64,000 nt of DNA from Sabulibacter ruber (GTDB lineage: Bacteria > Bacteroidota > Bacteroidia > Cytophagales > Hymenobacteraceae): the NCBI RefSeq assembly GCF_017355955.1, contig NZ_JAFFID010000001.1, positions 186,001-250,000 on the forward strand, written 5' to 3'. The notes below the pieces were generated by a model, which worked only from the letters and a program-made list of their open reading frames with translations, ran no database searches and was not told where the DNA came from. The translations under genes were made by a program, and so were the position numbers. Positions 1 through 8,448 of this stretch are shown piece after piece (positions within the stretch are counted from its first letter, which is position 1; the number at the start of each line of letters is the position of its first letter).

Positions 1-398
1 TCCTGGCCCCGGTGGATGTTGCCCAACGCATTGTAGCTGGAGGCCATCCCGATGGAATCATGCAGCTCCTCGCGTATCTTCAGGGCTTTGTAGGTATAGG
101 CAGACGCTTCGGTCAGGTTATTGAGCCAGTAGTGCCCTATGCTGATGTTGTTATACGCCGCACCCAGTTGTTTCCGGTCATTGATTCTGACAGCTACCTG
201 GGCGGCTTTTTGCCCGTACAACACTGCCTGCTTAGGATCCACCTCACGGTAATATTCACTGATGAGGTTATACAGCTCTACCTGCCTGTGGGGAGAGGTG
301 GCCCGTTTGAGCTCCTGCATTAACACCACAGGGGAGCGTCCGAAGAGGGGGAAGGCTGCCAGACTGAAGTAGAGAAACAGAAAAAATAGCTTTTTCAT
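1..398 (-). CDS. Exported TPR-repeat protein, N-terminal part (runs off the window)
   Basis: An open frame runs from an ATG at 398 to the window edge, about 132 residues. It begins with a lysine pair and a hydrophobic stretch (residues 2-18) typical of a signal peptide. The rest is alpha-helical and contains tetratricopeptide-like units, for example the segment around 'AAYNNISIGHYWLNN' and 'ASSYNALGNIH'. In Bacteroidota such N-termini usually belong to exported TPR sensors that end in a histidine kinase or LuxR output domain, but that part lies outside the window. It is divergent from the SDR gene at 611, and a NarL-like palindrome lies in the shared upstream region. Function beyond protein-protein interaction is unknown. 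Confidence 0.7.
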   Translation of the reverse strand, partial: MKKLFFLFLYFSLAAFPLFGRSPVVLMQELKRATSPHRQVELYNLISEYYREVDPKQAVLYGQKAAQVAVRINDRKQLGAAYNNISIGHYWLNNLTEASAYTYKALKIREELHDSIGMASSYNALGNIHRGQ

Positions 399-468
399 AC
401 AGTCAAGATTGGCAAAAAACTCTCACGGGGGCTACGGGGTCAGATTAGCGAAATCAGGCGATTTCCGG

Positions 469-488
469 AATACCTACTTGTAGGTATT
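469..488. promoter_or_regulatory. Perfect palindrome resembling a NarL/LuxR-type 7-2-7 operator
   Basis: AATACCTACTTGTAGGTATT is a perfect inverted repeat with a 2-nt centre. Its core, TACCTAC-TT-GTAGGTA, has the 7-2-7 geometry of NarL-type sites (heptamer TACYYMT; six of seven positions agree). It lies 71 bp upstream of the TPR gene and 123 bp upstream of the SDR gene. A near-identical element is at 56137-56160. Binding by a LuxR-type regulator is inferred. Confidence 0.5.
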
Positions 489-610
489 TTGCTGGGCGTT
501 TTTGCTTTTTCTTATTCAATTTTAGATAAACACCTAAATATATTGTTTTTCTGCCTTTTTCTAAAAAATAAGCTAGAAACCCTATCTTTCAGGCAAAGAA
601 AACCCATACT

Positions 611-1501
611 ATGCCACACTATTCAGAACCCATGCTGCGCGACGGCGCCCTGAACGGAAGAACCATCATCATAACCGGGGGCGGAACCGGCTTAGGCAAA
701 TCCATGGGCCTGTACTTCCTGCAACTTGGGGCCAATCTGGTCATCACCAGCCGCAAGATGGAGGTTCTGGAGAAAACGGCCCAGGAAATGGCGGAGCAGA
801 CAGGCGGTCAGGTACTGCCCGTTGCCTGTGATGTGCGCAAACCCTTGGAGGTAGAGGCCATGGTGCAAGCAACCCTGGAAAGGTTTGGAGCCGTGCACGG
901 CCTGGTGAACAACGCGGCCGGAAATTTCATCAGCCCCACCGAGCGGCTTTCGCCCAAAGCGTTTGACGTGATCGTGGATATCGTCCTGAAAGGCAGCTAC
1001 AACTGTACGCTTACCTTAGGGAAACAATGGATTGATAACCAGCAGCCCGGCACCATCCTGAACATTGTGACCACCTACGCCTGGACCGGTTCTGGCTACG
1101 TGGTGCCTTCTGCTACGGCTAAAGCGGGGGTACTGGCCATGACGCGTTCTCTGGCTTCTGAATGGGCCAAATACGGCATCAGGTCCAACGCCATTGCCCC
1201 GGGACCGTTCCCCACCGAGGGTGCCTGGAGCCGGTTGTTCCCGGAAAATCTGGCTAAGAAACTGGACCCTTTGAACCGCATTCCGGTGAAGCGCTACGGG
1301 GAGCATCAGGAACTGGCCAATCTGGCGGCTTACCTTATCTCAGACTATTCGGCTTACGTGAACGGCGAGGTCATTACCATAGACGGCGGTGAGTGGCTTT
1401 ACGGCGGCGGCGAATTCAATTACCTGGACCAGGTGCCGCACGAGATGTGGGATTCCATTGAGCAAGCGGTGCGGGGTAAGGGCAAAGACAAAAAAGAATA
1501 G
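611..1501 (+). CDS. SDR oxidoreductase of the 2,4-dienoyl-CoA reductase type
   Basis: A 296-residue short-chain dehydrogenase. The Rossmann motif TGGGTGLG is at residues 22-29 and NNAAG follows around residue 96. The classical YxxxK motif is changed: K171 is present but S167 occupies the tyrosine position. This is the pattern of the dienoyl-CoA reductase (DECR) branch, where the tyrosine sits elsewhere, so it is not evidence of inactivity. The C-terminal 'PGPFPTEGAWSRL' and 'ELANLAAYLISDY' segments also match that branch. Likely role: NADPH-dependent reduction of 2,4-dienoyl-CoA in unsaturated fatty acid degradation. The SRPBCC gene follows after 3 nt, so the two are probably one operon. Confidence 0.75.
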   Translation: MPHYSEPMLRDGALNGRTIIITGGGTGLGKSMGLYFLQLGANLVITSRKMEVLEKTAQEMAEQTGGQVLPVACDVRKPLEVEAMVQATLERFGAVHGLVNNAAGNFISPTERLSPKAFDVIVDIVLKGSYNCTLTLGKQWIDNQQPGTILNIVTTYAWTGSGYVVPSATAKAGVLAMTRSLASEWAKYGIRSNAIAPGPFPTEGAWSRLFPENLAKKLDPLNRIPVKRYGEHQELANLAAYLISDYSAYVNGEVITIDGGEWLYGGGEFNYLDQVPHEMWDSIEQAVRGKGKDKKE

Positions 1502-1504
1502 CCT

Positions 1505-1966
1505 ATGCCAACGCTGGAAGGCTCTTTACTGGTGAAAGGCACCCCCGAGGACCTGTTCTGGTTCTCCCAGGATTATACCCAACGGCTGCACTGGGACAAC
1601 TACCTGGCAGTAGCCCGGCTGGAACATGGCGCCACGCAGGCAGCCAAAGGAGTGGAGGCCTACTGTGAGAGCAAGAAAGGCATAGGCATGACCGTTCGCT
1701 ACATCAGTTTTCATCCGCCCACGCAGGTAGCCATGGAGATGACGCAGGGCCCCTGGGTATTCCAGAAGTTCTCCGGGAGTTGGCGGTTTAAGGCTGAAGA
1801 AAAGGAACTTACCCGGGTTTACTTCCGGTACAACTTTCAGGTAAAGTTTGGGAAAGTAGGCGCTTTGGTGCTTACTCCTATCATCCGTTGGTTGCTGCAG
1901 GCGGATATCTCCAACCGGCTCAGGTACTTCAAGGATGCCGTAGAAACAGGTAGGATCAAGGCATAA
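1505..1966 (+). CDS. SRPBCC-fold ligand-binding protein
   Basis: A 153-residue protein with the pattern of the START/Bet v1-like SRPBCC superfamily: an opening beta strand (about residues 4-12), an amphipathic helix with 'PEDLFWFSQDYTQRLHWD', repeated strands rich in aromatic residues, and a long C-terminal helix (about 125-150) that closes the cavity. There is no signal peptide, so it is probably cytoplasmic. It begins 3 nt after the dienoyl-CoA-reductase-like gene, which suggests that it handles a related lipid or acyl substrate, but no ligand can be read from the sequence. A hairpin with a T-run follows directly. Confidence 0.6.
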   Translation: MPTLEGSLLVKGTPEDLFWFSQDYTQRLHWDNYLAVARLEHGATQAAKGVEAYCESKKGIGMTVRYISFHPPTQVAMEMTQGPWVFQKFSGSWRFKAEEKELTRVYFRYNFQVKFGKVGALVLTPIIRWLLQADISNRLRYFKDAVETGRIKA

Positions 1967-1971
1967 AAAAA

Positions 1972-2000
1972 GCCCGGAGCGTTTCCGGACCTTTTTCTTT
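1972..2000. terminator. Intrinsic terminator after the SRPBCC gene
   Basis: A short stem (CCGGA...TCCGG, 1974-1988) is followed by CTTTTTCTTT. It is flanked by A-runs on the other side, so it could serve both the SRPBCC gene and the convergent peptidase gene that ends at 2021. Confidence 0.65.
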
Positions 2001-2020
2001 AAAACAGGACTAAAACAGCC

Positions 2021-4294
2021 TTAGTCTGCTTTCACTTCCATTTTAGCTTTGTTTTTCTTCACCTTCACTTCTGCTTTCTTCACGTTAGTGGCAGGAGTAG
2101 CCGCTTGCTGCGGACCGTTGTTCACCAGGGTCATCTCCTTCACCAGGTGACCGGCCCCGGCAAATTTGTCTACGATAAACAGGAAATAGCGGGAATCCAT
2201 GCTGATGTTGCGTACGCGCTCCGGGTCATACATGATGTCTGACATGGTGCCTTCCCAGTTGCGGTCAAAGTTGGTCCCGATGAGTTCGCCGCGGGCGTTG
2301 ATCACCGGCGAGCCGGAGTTACCACCCGTAGTGTGGTTAGATGCGATAAAGGCCACCGGCATGGTACCGTTTACCCCGTAAGGTCCGTAGTCCTTTTTCA
2401 GGTACAGTTCCTTCAGTTTGGCCGGCACCTTGTAGTCAGGTATGGTGGGGTCTTCCTTCTCCATGATGCCTTCCAGGGTGGTGTAGTAGTCATAAGTCAC
2501 GCCATCGGCGGGTTTGTAGGTGTCTACCTGGCCGTAGGAAACGCGTAAGGTAAGATTAGCGTCTGGATAGAACTTGCGGTCTTTCTGCATCTCGCGCAGG
2601 CCTTGCAGGTAGGTGCGGTTCAGCAAGGTGTTCTGGTCGTTCAGAGACGTGTACACCGGCAGCACCTGATGGCGGTAGGTGTTCATAAAGCTCTGCATCA
2701 AGGTCACGGCAGGGTCAGTCAGTAATTTTACTTTTAGCGCTGCCGGTGCCAGTTTCAGCAAAGCCTGTACTTTCTCTTCAGACACCAGGTTGGAGTTGGC
2801 GTACACCTCTTCGGCATAGGCTTTCCAGCTGAAGTTCTTGTCTTTGGTTACCCGCGCAAAGGCAGCCGGGTGGAATTTAGGGTCTACGTCTTTATAGTAC
2901 ATCTCCAGCAAAGCGGCAAAGACCTTCTTATCGGTGGCCAGGTTGTAGTTCTTGAAGAAACCCGGGGCAGCGGCGCTCAGTTTTTTAACCTGGGCCTGAA
3001 TGTCGGCTTGGTTCTGCTGCGTTTCGGTGCCTTTCTGCAGGAGTTCAGACAGCGCCATATAGTTTTGGGCTTGGTTTAGCAATTCCACGCCTAAAACAGC
3101 TTCCATGTAGTAATCGCGGGCCAGGGTGATGCCGTTGGCCAACTGCCCATAGTTCTGCTCAAATTGGGGCATTACCTGTCCGTAGAGGCTCTTACGGCCG
3201 GTTTCCTGCGCCACCCAGGCGGCAAACTGTCTTTCCTGTTCCTGCTTTTTGGTGATGGCATCTAACTTGCGGAGGCCGCGCATCTCACCAATCCATTTCT
3301 TGTGGGCGTTGCTCACGCTGGCGTACTTGGCCGCATACTGGATGCGCACTTTCGGGTCGGCTTTCATGTCCTGGTCAAGCAGGTTCAGGCGCATGGTTCT
3401 GATTTTCACCTTGGCGGGGTCTGAAATCTCGGCAATCTCGCGTACGGCTTGCGAGGGCAGATACTCAGTGGTGCGGCCCGGAAACCCGAACACCATGGTG
3501 AAATCGCCCTGGTTAATGCCCGATAAGGAGATTGGCAGGTGGTGTTTAGGGGTGTAGGGCTTGTTGTTAGGAGAGTAGTCGGCGGGTTTGTTGTCCGGGC
3601 CGGCGTAGATACGGAACAAAGAGAAATCTCCCGTGTGGCGCGGCCACATCCAGTTATCAGTATCGCCCCCAAACTTCCCGATGCTTTCCGGCGGAGCGCC
3701 TACCAGGCGGATGTCTCTGAAGGTTTCGGTCACGTACATGTAGTACTCGTTGCCGTAGAAGAACGGGCGGATGATGGCGCCGTAGTGCGTACCGGCGGTG
3801 GCCTGCGCCTGTACCTTCTTGATGTTGGCCTGCACGCGGCTTTCGCGTTCCGCCTCCGGTAATCCAGCCGGAATATCGCCCAGAATCTGCTTGGTCACGT
3901 CTTCCATGCGCACAATGAAGGTGGCGGTCAACCCCGGATTGGGTTTCTCCTGCTCACGGGTCATGGCCCAGAAGCCGTTGGTGAGCAGATCGTTCTCTAC
4001 GGAGCTGTGGGACTGGATCTGGCCGTAGCCACAGTGGTGGTTGGTGAGCAGCAAGCCTTGATTGGAGATGATCTCGCCGGTGCAGCCCGCCCCAAACTGC
4101 ACTATGGCATCTTTCAGACTAGATTTATTGACACTGTAAATGTCTTCGGCGGAGAGGCGCATCCCTTTTTTCTGCATGTCGGCTTCGTTGAGCTGCTTGA
4201 GCAGCATCGGAAGCCACATGCCCTCATCGGCTGAGGCTTTGAAAGAACTGATGGCCAGCAACACCCAAAGACAGAGTTGTTTGCTGTTAAACAT
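2021..4294 (-). CDS. S46 family dipeptidyl-peptidase (DPP7/DPP11 type)
   Basis: A 757-residue exported serine peptidase. I place the start at the ATG at 4294 because it gives a proper signal peptide (residues 1-22, ending in 'SFKASA'); an upstream in-frame start at 4414 would put 40 extra residues before it. The S46 hallmarks are present: 'TNHHCGYG' with the catalytic His (86/87), an Asp-rich 'DTDNWMWPRHTGDF' segment, and 'GGNSGSP' with Ser660. The later 'NFDRNWEGTMSDI' segment is also typical. S46 enzymes act in the periplasm, releasing dipeptides from the N-termini of oligopeptides. Whether this is a hydrophobic-specific (DPP7) or acidic-specific (DPP11) enzyme cannot be settled by eye. No partner genes are adjacent. 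Confidence 0.92.
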   Translation of the reverse strand: MFNSKQLCLWVLLAISSFKASADEGMWLPMLLKQLNEADMQKKGMRLSAEDIYSVNKSSLKDAIVQFGAGCTGEIISNQGLLLTNHHCGYGQIQSHSSVENDLLTNGFWAMTREQEKPNPGLTATFIVRMEDVTKQILGDIPAGLPEAERESRVQANIKKVQAQATAGTHYGAIIRPFFYGNEYYMYVTETFRDIRLVGAPPESIGKFGGDTDNWMWPRHTGDFSLFRIYAGPDNKPADYSPNNKPYTPKHHLPISLSGINQGDFTMVFGFPGRTTEYLPSQAVREIAEISDPAKVKIRTMRLNLLDQDMKADPKVRIQYAAKYASVSNAHKKWIGEMRGLRKLDAITKKQEQERQFAAWVAQETGRKSLYGQVMPQFEQNYGQLANGITLARDYYMEAVLGVELLNQAQNYMALSELLQKGTETQQNQADIQAQVKKLSAAAPGFFKNYNLATDKKVFAALLEMYYKDVDPKFHPAAFARVTKDKNFSWKAYAEEVYANSNLVSEEKVQALLKLAPAALKVKLLTDPAVTLMQSFMNTYRHQVLPVYTSLNDQNTLLNRTYLQGLREMQKDRKFYPDANLTLRVSYGQVDTYKPADGVTYDYYTTLEGIMEKEDPTIPDYKVPAKLKELYLKKDYGPYGVNGTMPVAFIASNHTTGGNSGSPVINARGELIGTNFDRNWEGTMSDIMYDPERVRNISMDSRYFLFIVDKFAGAGHLVKEMTLVNNGPQQAATPATNVKKAEVKVKKNKAKMEVKAD

Positions 4295-4429
4295 ATGTTC
4301 GTTTTGGTTTGTGAATCCCAAAAGTACAAATTTATGGTATTCAGTATCACGTATATGGTAGCAGGTAGCAAGACACAGGGCACGTAAGGGCGCAAACTGA
4401 TCCCGTACTAACAAAAAATGAACCGCTGG

Positions 4430-4465
4430 GTTTCGGGGCTGTTTTTCTGTAAACAGGCCCGAAAC
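4430..4465. repeat. 36-nt hairpin repeat (copy 1), inside a longer 54-nt palindrome
   Basis: Core GTTTCGGGGCTGTTT-loop-AAACAGGCCCGAAAC. Pairing extends outward so that 4421-4444 and 4451-4474 match at 23 of 24 positions. It lies between the 5' end of the peptidase gene and the 3' end of the DUF1232 gene, 42 bp past the latter's stop. It has only a weak T-run. Confidence 0.8.
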
Positions 4466-4515
4466 CCAGCGGTTCTCTTAAGTCGTGCTACTTACTAGGT
4501 GCTAGGGGATTCGCC

Positions 4516-4989
4516 TCACGAATGGCCCACCGCCACTGAGGATTCTTCCCACACCTGGAACTTGTGGAGTTCTTCCTGGAAGGCATTGATGAACCAGGCC
4601 ATCAGGCTGAGGTCATCGGCGAAGCCAAGAATAGGAATAAAGTCCGGAACTATGTCCAGGGGAGTAACAATGTAGAGCAGTACCGCTATGCCTAGCAGCA
4701 TAGATTTGGTATTGACCTGGCGGTAGGTGCCGTTGTAATACGCCTTCACCAGTCTGATGAACCGGAACATGATATCTTTCAATTGGTCCAGTCCGCTTTC
4801 GCTGCTGTTGGCATCCTGTAACTTTTCATAGGCGGTGGTGAGCAGCAAACCAATTTTGACTGGTTTTTTCATGAGCCCCGAGGCTTTGGAGATCATGAAA
4901 TTGAAGAACGCGTTCTTTGAGATGTTTAATCCTTTATCTGCAAGTGAGCTCATATGCTTGGTACGTTTAGTCCGTGATTCATGCAGCAT
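4516..4989 (-). CDS. DUF1232 (YkvA-like) membrane-associated protein
   Basis: About 157 residues from the ATG at 4989. An in-frame GTG at 5064 and an ATG at 4953 are alternatives, and none has a clear ribosome-binding site. The C-terminal half holds the DUF1232 signature: a hydrophobic segment followed by 'TPLDIVPDFIPILGFADDL', forming one or two membrane hairpins. The N-terminal half is basic and helical. Members of this family are widespread, small and functionally uncharacterised. The gene stands alone; its downstream hairpin at 4421-4474 is the nearest candidate transcription end. Confidence 0.75.
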   Translation of the reverse strand: MLHESRTKRTKHMSSLADKGLNISKNAFFNFMISKASGLMKKPVKIGLLLTTAYEKLQDANSSESGLDQLKDIMFRFIRLVKAYYNGTYRQVNTKSMLLGIAVLLYIVTPLDIVPDFIPILGFADDLSLMAWFINAFQEELHKFQVWEESSVAVGHS

Positions 4990-5292
4990 ATACGTTTCCT
5001 GAGTACTTGCGGATAAGCCCTTCTTTGTTTTTGCCCTGTTTTCTGAAATAGAGGTTGTAAACACATTAATAGTGCTATTGGAATATATTAAAATTATATA
5101 TTAACTTGAAAAGGATTTTAAATTATATCTAAACCAAAGAAAACGAGTAAGCCACCAAGCTTTAAGACTCTTACACGCATTATTTTGATAAGTGATTATG
5201 TGTTAATGCTTTCAGCTTGTTTGTTTGATCTGTTCCTTTTAATCAGAACATTCCATTCATAAACCGTTAAAATTTATTCTTCAGGCTCTTCT

Positions 5293-6054
5293 ATGAAAAA
5301 ACTGTTACTCCTGATTGTTTTTTTGTGCTCGTGTTTTTCTGGTTTCTGTCAAAAAATCAATGTAGAATCCTACGTGATAGGATTAGTAGATGATTACCAG
5401 GGCCGGAAATGGATTAAAGATGATCCTAATGAAAGTACTTTCATTGATAAGTTCCATGCCACCGAAAACATCCTGTACACGTACCTGGATCTGCTTATCA
5501 AGGAAGAAAACAGGCGCTCCTATGACAAAGTGCAAACCACTTTCGTGAAATGGGAAAAGCCCAACTGTTTTTACTGCCACGAGTTTAAGCGGCTGCTGTC
5601 TACCCGGCTTTCTGAGAAGGTGAATGAAGCCTATGAGTTCAAGTGGAACAAAGAAACCGACCCCAAAGGAAACAAGGTTTACGTAGGAACCTTAAAGCCC
5701 AAGGTATTTAAGGAAGACGTAGAAAAGTACTCGTTCATAGCCGGGGCCTATGTGCGCTACGGCTCCAGAGAGGAAGAACTTTACACCATCAAGTTCACCA
5801 ACTCGCTCAGTAAGTTTGACGCCGTATTGCGCGAACTGAAAGCAATACGCTGTGAAATAGAGAAAGTAGACGTATCAGACGGTGCTTCTGTGGTGCAGCA
5901 GATTTCTTTCAAACCCAGCAAAGAGCTGAAAGTGTACCTTGACAAACAGGAGAAACTGCGGTTAGACATTCTGGCCAAAAAAGACAAGTTCTCTAAAGAA
6001 AAGGAAACCGAGAACAAGTCCTATGACCTGTTCACTACCTCCCAGGACAAATAA
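5293..6054 (+). CDS. Exported protein of unknown function with a CxxC motif
   Basis: A 253-residue protein with a clear signal peptide (MKKLLLLIVFLCSCFSGFCQ, cleavage after about residue 19). The mature part is charged and largely helical, with 'NCFYCHEFKRLL' around residues 93-104, where two cysteines in a CxxC spacing precede a histidine. This is too little to call a heme site: CxxCH needs the His directly after the second Cys, and 'CFYCH' does fit that spacing, but only one such motif is present and nothing else supports a cytochrome. The C-terminus is lysine-rich. I do not recognise the family. It is preceded by about 230 bp of AT-rich non-coding DNA that probably holds its promoter. Confidence 0.6.
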   Translation: MKKLLLLIVFLCSCFSGFCQKINVESYVIGLVDDYQGRKWIKDDPNESTFIDKFHATENILYTYLDLLIKEENRRSYDKVQTTFVKWEKPNCFYCHEFKRLLSTRLSEKVNEAYEFKWNKETDPKGNKVYVGTLKPKVFKEDVEKYSFIAGAYVRYGSREEELYTIKFTNSLSKFDAVLRELKAIRCEIEKVDVSDGASVVQQISFKPSKELKVYLDKQEKLRLDILAKKDKFSKEKETENKSYDLFTTSQDK

Positions 6055-6138
6055 GAAGCTATAGTTTCTCCGCAACAGTGGCATTTGCATTTGAGCGAAG
6101 CGCTTGCGTACTTGGTCCCCGCAACAGTTTGTATCCTT

Positions 6139-6663
6139 ATGATTCCAAAGCCCCAACCCGGAGAGTACCATGAGTATTACCAGAAGTACATCCAAGGTAT
6201 CTCTGACCAGGCCGATGTCCTGGATGTACTGCACCAGCAGCGGTATGATGTAGCCCAGCTTTTTGGGAGGGTAAGCGAAGCAGAAGCTAATTTTGCCTAT
6301 GCCCCCGGCAAGTGGTCCATCAAGCAACTGCTGGGGCACATGAACGATACCGAGCGCATCATGACCTACCGGGCCCTGTGTATTGCCAGAGGCGAGCAGA
6401 GCCCATTGCCGGGCTTTGATGAAAACGAATACGTAACCAACGCCGGCTTTGAGGAACGCACCCTGGCGGGGCTTCTGCAGGAGCACCAGGTGGTAAGAGA
6501 GGCCACCATTGCGCTGTTTGATACCTTGCCTGCCGCTGCCTACCCAAGAGTAGGGAACGCTAACGGAAGCCCCATCTCCGTGGCAGCCCTGGCCTTTATC
6601 ATTGCTGGCCATGAACGGCACCACCTCAATATCTTGAAGGAACGGTACCTGGTTAAGCTTTGA
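6139..6663 (+). CDS. DinB/YfiT-like putative metal-dependent hydrolase
   Basis: 174 residues from the ATG at 6139. I prefer this start over one 54 bp upstream because the upstream 18 residues look unrelated to the family. The DinB four-helix fold is indicated by the three metal-binding histidines in their usual context: H67 in 'LLGHMNDTERI', then H158 and H161/162 in 'GHERHHLNIL'. The family includes bacillithiol and mycothiol S-transferases and many members of unknown substrate. It is a soluble cytoplasmic protein. It is convergent with the PhoH gene, and a 36-nt-class hairpin lies between them. Confidence 0.8.
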   Translation: MIPKPQPGEYHEYYQKYIQGISDQADVLDVLHQQRYDVAQLFGRVSEAEANFAYAPGKWSIKQLLGHMNDTERIMTYRALCIARGEQSPLPGFDENEYVTNAGFEERTLAGLLQEHQVVREATIALFDTLPAAAYPRVGNANGSPISVAALAFIIAGHERHHLNILKERYLVKL

Positions 6664-6842
6664 TTTAGTTGCTGGATGTATGATTGTTGATTGCTAGTTG
6701 CTAATTGATGCATTAGTTAGCCCCAGCCTTTTTTGTGAGAGGCATAGCCAAAATATTTGGTCTGGTGAAAACACCTGACACTATGTATTTACAGCATGTT
6801 TTACTCTGAAACTGCTAAAAATAGATAAAACACTAAGCGCCC

Positions 6843-6877
6843 GTTTTGAAGCTGTTTTGTAGAAACAGCCTCAAAAC
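6843..6877. repeat. 36-nt-class hairpin repeat (copy 2, 35 nt core)
   Basis: Core GTTTTGAAGCTGTTT-loop-AAACAGCCTCAAAAC. Pairing extends outward to 6835-6857/6863-6885, with one mismatch in 23 positions. It sits between convergent genes (DinB and PhoH) and may act as a bidirectional terminator; a short TTTTATT follows on the + strand. Confidence 0.8.
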
Positions 6878-6918
6878 GGGCGCTTTTATTGTAAGCCAAC
6901 AATAAACAATCAGCAATT

Positions 6919-8331
6919 TTAAAGAAGCTGGTTTGCCAGGTTGGCTAGTTCAGAGCGTTCGCCTTTCTGCAGGGTCACGTGGGCATACAAGGGGTGGTTT
7001 TTTACCTTGTCAATAAGGTAAGAAAGGCCGTTGCTTTGGGTATCCAGGTAGGGGGTGTCTATCTGGTAAATATCGCCGGTGAAGATGATTTTGGTGTTTT
7101 CGCCCGCCCTTGAAATGATGGTTTTTATCTCGTGCGGCGTCAGGTTCTGGGCCTCGTCTACGATGAAGATGATGTTAGACAAGCTGCGTCCCCGGATGTA
7201 GGCCAGGGGAGTGATTACTAATCTATCATCTTCTACCATTTCCTTGATCCGGTTGCTTTCGCGGCTGTGCTCGGGGAACTGGTTCTGGATGAATTTCAGG
7301 TTATCCCACAACGGCTCCATGTAAGGCCCAATCTTAGAATTTACGTCACCAGGCAGGAAGCCCAGATCGCGGTTGCTCAGGGGCACGATGGGCCGGGCCA
7401 GGTAAATCTGCCGGTACACCTCGCGCTGCTCCAAAGCTCCGGCCAAGGCCAGCAAGGTTTTGCCGGTCCCCGCCACGCCTTGGATGGAAACCAGTTTGAT
7501 ATCGGGGTGCAAAATGGCATGCAGGGCAAACGTCTGCTCGGCGTTGCGGGGCTTGATGCCTACCGCGTGCGGCTTGTCTACCCGCTCCAGAATACGGTCC
7601 TGCGGATTATAATAGGCTAAGGCAGAGGATTTATTGCTGCGCAGGATAAAGTAATGGTTGTCTGACGGCGGATTGGAGAGCGCTTCTTCTACCGGGCATT
7701 CGCCTTCGTCGTACAGCTTGGTGATCACCGCTTGGGGAATGTCTTCTACCAGGTCATTGCCACGGTACAGGTTGGTCACGTTCTGGATCTTGCCGGTCTC
7801 GTAATCCTCCGCCGAGAGGTTCAGCGCCCGGGCTTTCAGCCGAAGGTTGATGTCTTTGGTGACCAGCGTTACCTTGTGGTCGGGCATCTCGTGCTGCAGG
7901 GCCAGGGTGGCGTTCAGGATCTTGTGGTCGGCTTTGTCTTCGTTGAAGATTTTTTCGGCATCAATGGGCGTTCCGTTGCCCATCAGCACCTTGAAACGGC
8001 CTTTGTTGCTGCCCTTCAACGGAATCCAGGTTTGCAGCATGTGCTCAGAAGACAAGTTGTCTATGTACCGGATGAACTCACGGGCCTCAAAGTTCTTGAT
8101 GTCGTTGCCCTTCTTGAAGTTGTCCAGCTCCTCCAGTACGGTAATGGGAATGGCCACGTCATGTTCCCCAAAATGCTCTACGGCGCTGTGGTCATAGAGA
8201 ATGACAGAGGTATCCAGCACAAAGGCTTTCTTTACTTTAGGCGCTTCAGCTACCGCTTTGGCTGCCCGCTTGCGGGTTGGGGTTTTCAGCACAGGAAAAA
8301 GGGTTGAGAGTGAATAGAAAGCCGCGCGCAA
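6919..8331 (-). CDS. PhoH family ATPase with N-terminal PIN RNase domain (YlaK/PhoH2 type)
   Basis: About 470 residues. No ATG is available; the frame opens after a TAA, and the start is the TTG at 8331 or a GTG at 8292. The N-terminal PIN domain starts with 'FVLDTSVILYDH' (acidic metal-binding residues) and spans roughly residues 37-200. The C-terminal PhoH ATPase (about 240-470) has Walker A GVAGTGKT near residue 290 and Walker B 'IIFIVDEAQN'. PhoH2 proteins are sequence-specific RNA helicases and ribonucleases that act in the cytoplasm. It is divergent from the exported MORN-like gene at 8449. Confidence 0.88.
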   Translation of the reverse strand: MRAAFYSLSTLFPVLKTPTRKRAAKAVAEAPKVKKAFVLDTSVILYDHSAVEHFGEHDVAIPITVLEELDNFKKGNDIKNFEAREFIRYIDNLSSEHMLQTWIPLKGSNKGRFKVLMGNGTPIDAEKIFNEDKADHKILNATLALQHEMPDHKVTLVTKDINLRLKARALNLSAEDYETGKIQNVTNLYRGNDLVEDIPQAVITKLYDEGECPVEEALSNPPSDNHYFILRSNKSSALAYYNPQDRILERVDKPHAVGIKPRNAEQTFALHAILHPDIKLVSIQGVAGTGKTLLALAGALEQREVYRQIYLARPIVPLSNRDLGFLPGDVNSKIGPYMEPLWDNLKFIQNQFPEHSRESNRIKEMVEDDRLVITPLAYIRGRSLSNIIFIVDEAQNLTPHEIKTIISRAGENTKIIFTGDIYQIDTPYLDTQSNGLSYLIDKVKNHPLYAHVTLQKGERSELANLANQLL

Positions 8332-8448
8332 AGACCACGCACCGGTGTACCTAATATGGGGAATATTTCGTTCTGAAATAGAAAATTAAGACGAATATTT
8401 TTCACCCCAAACTAACCTATCATTCATCCATTTAAATGAGGCAATACC

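Noticed and set aside
12..323. Forward open frame of 103 codons at the window start
   Set aside because: It is antisense to the TPR gene, begins with GTG and has no protein-like motif. The minus-strand reading has a signal peptide and TPR units.
611..1501. Missing YxxxK tyrosine in the SDR at 611 as loss of function
   Set aside because: Serine at that position is normal in the dienoyl-CoA reductase branch.
4295..4414. N-terminal extension of the S46 peptidase by 40 residues
   Set aside because: It would place unrelated residues before a well-formed signal peptide; the ATG at 4294 explains the protein better.
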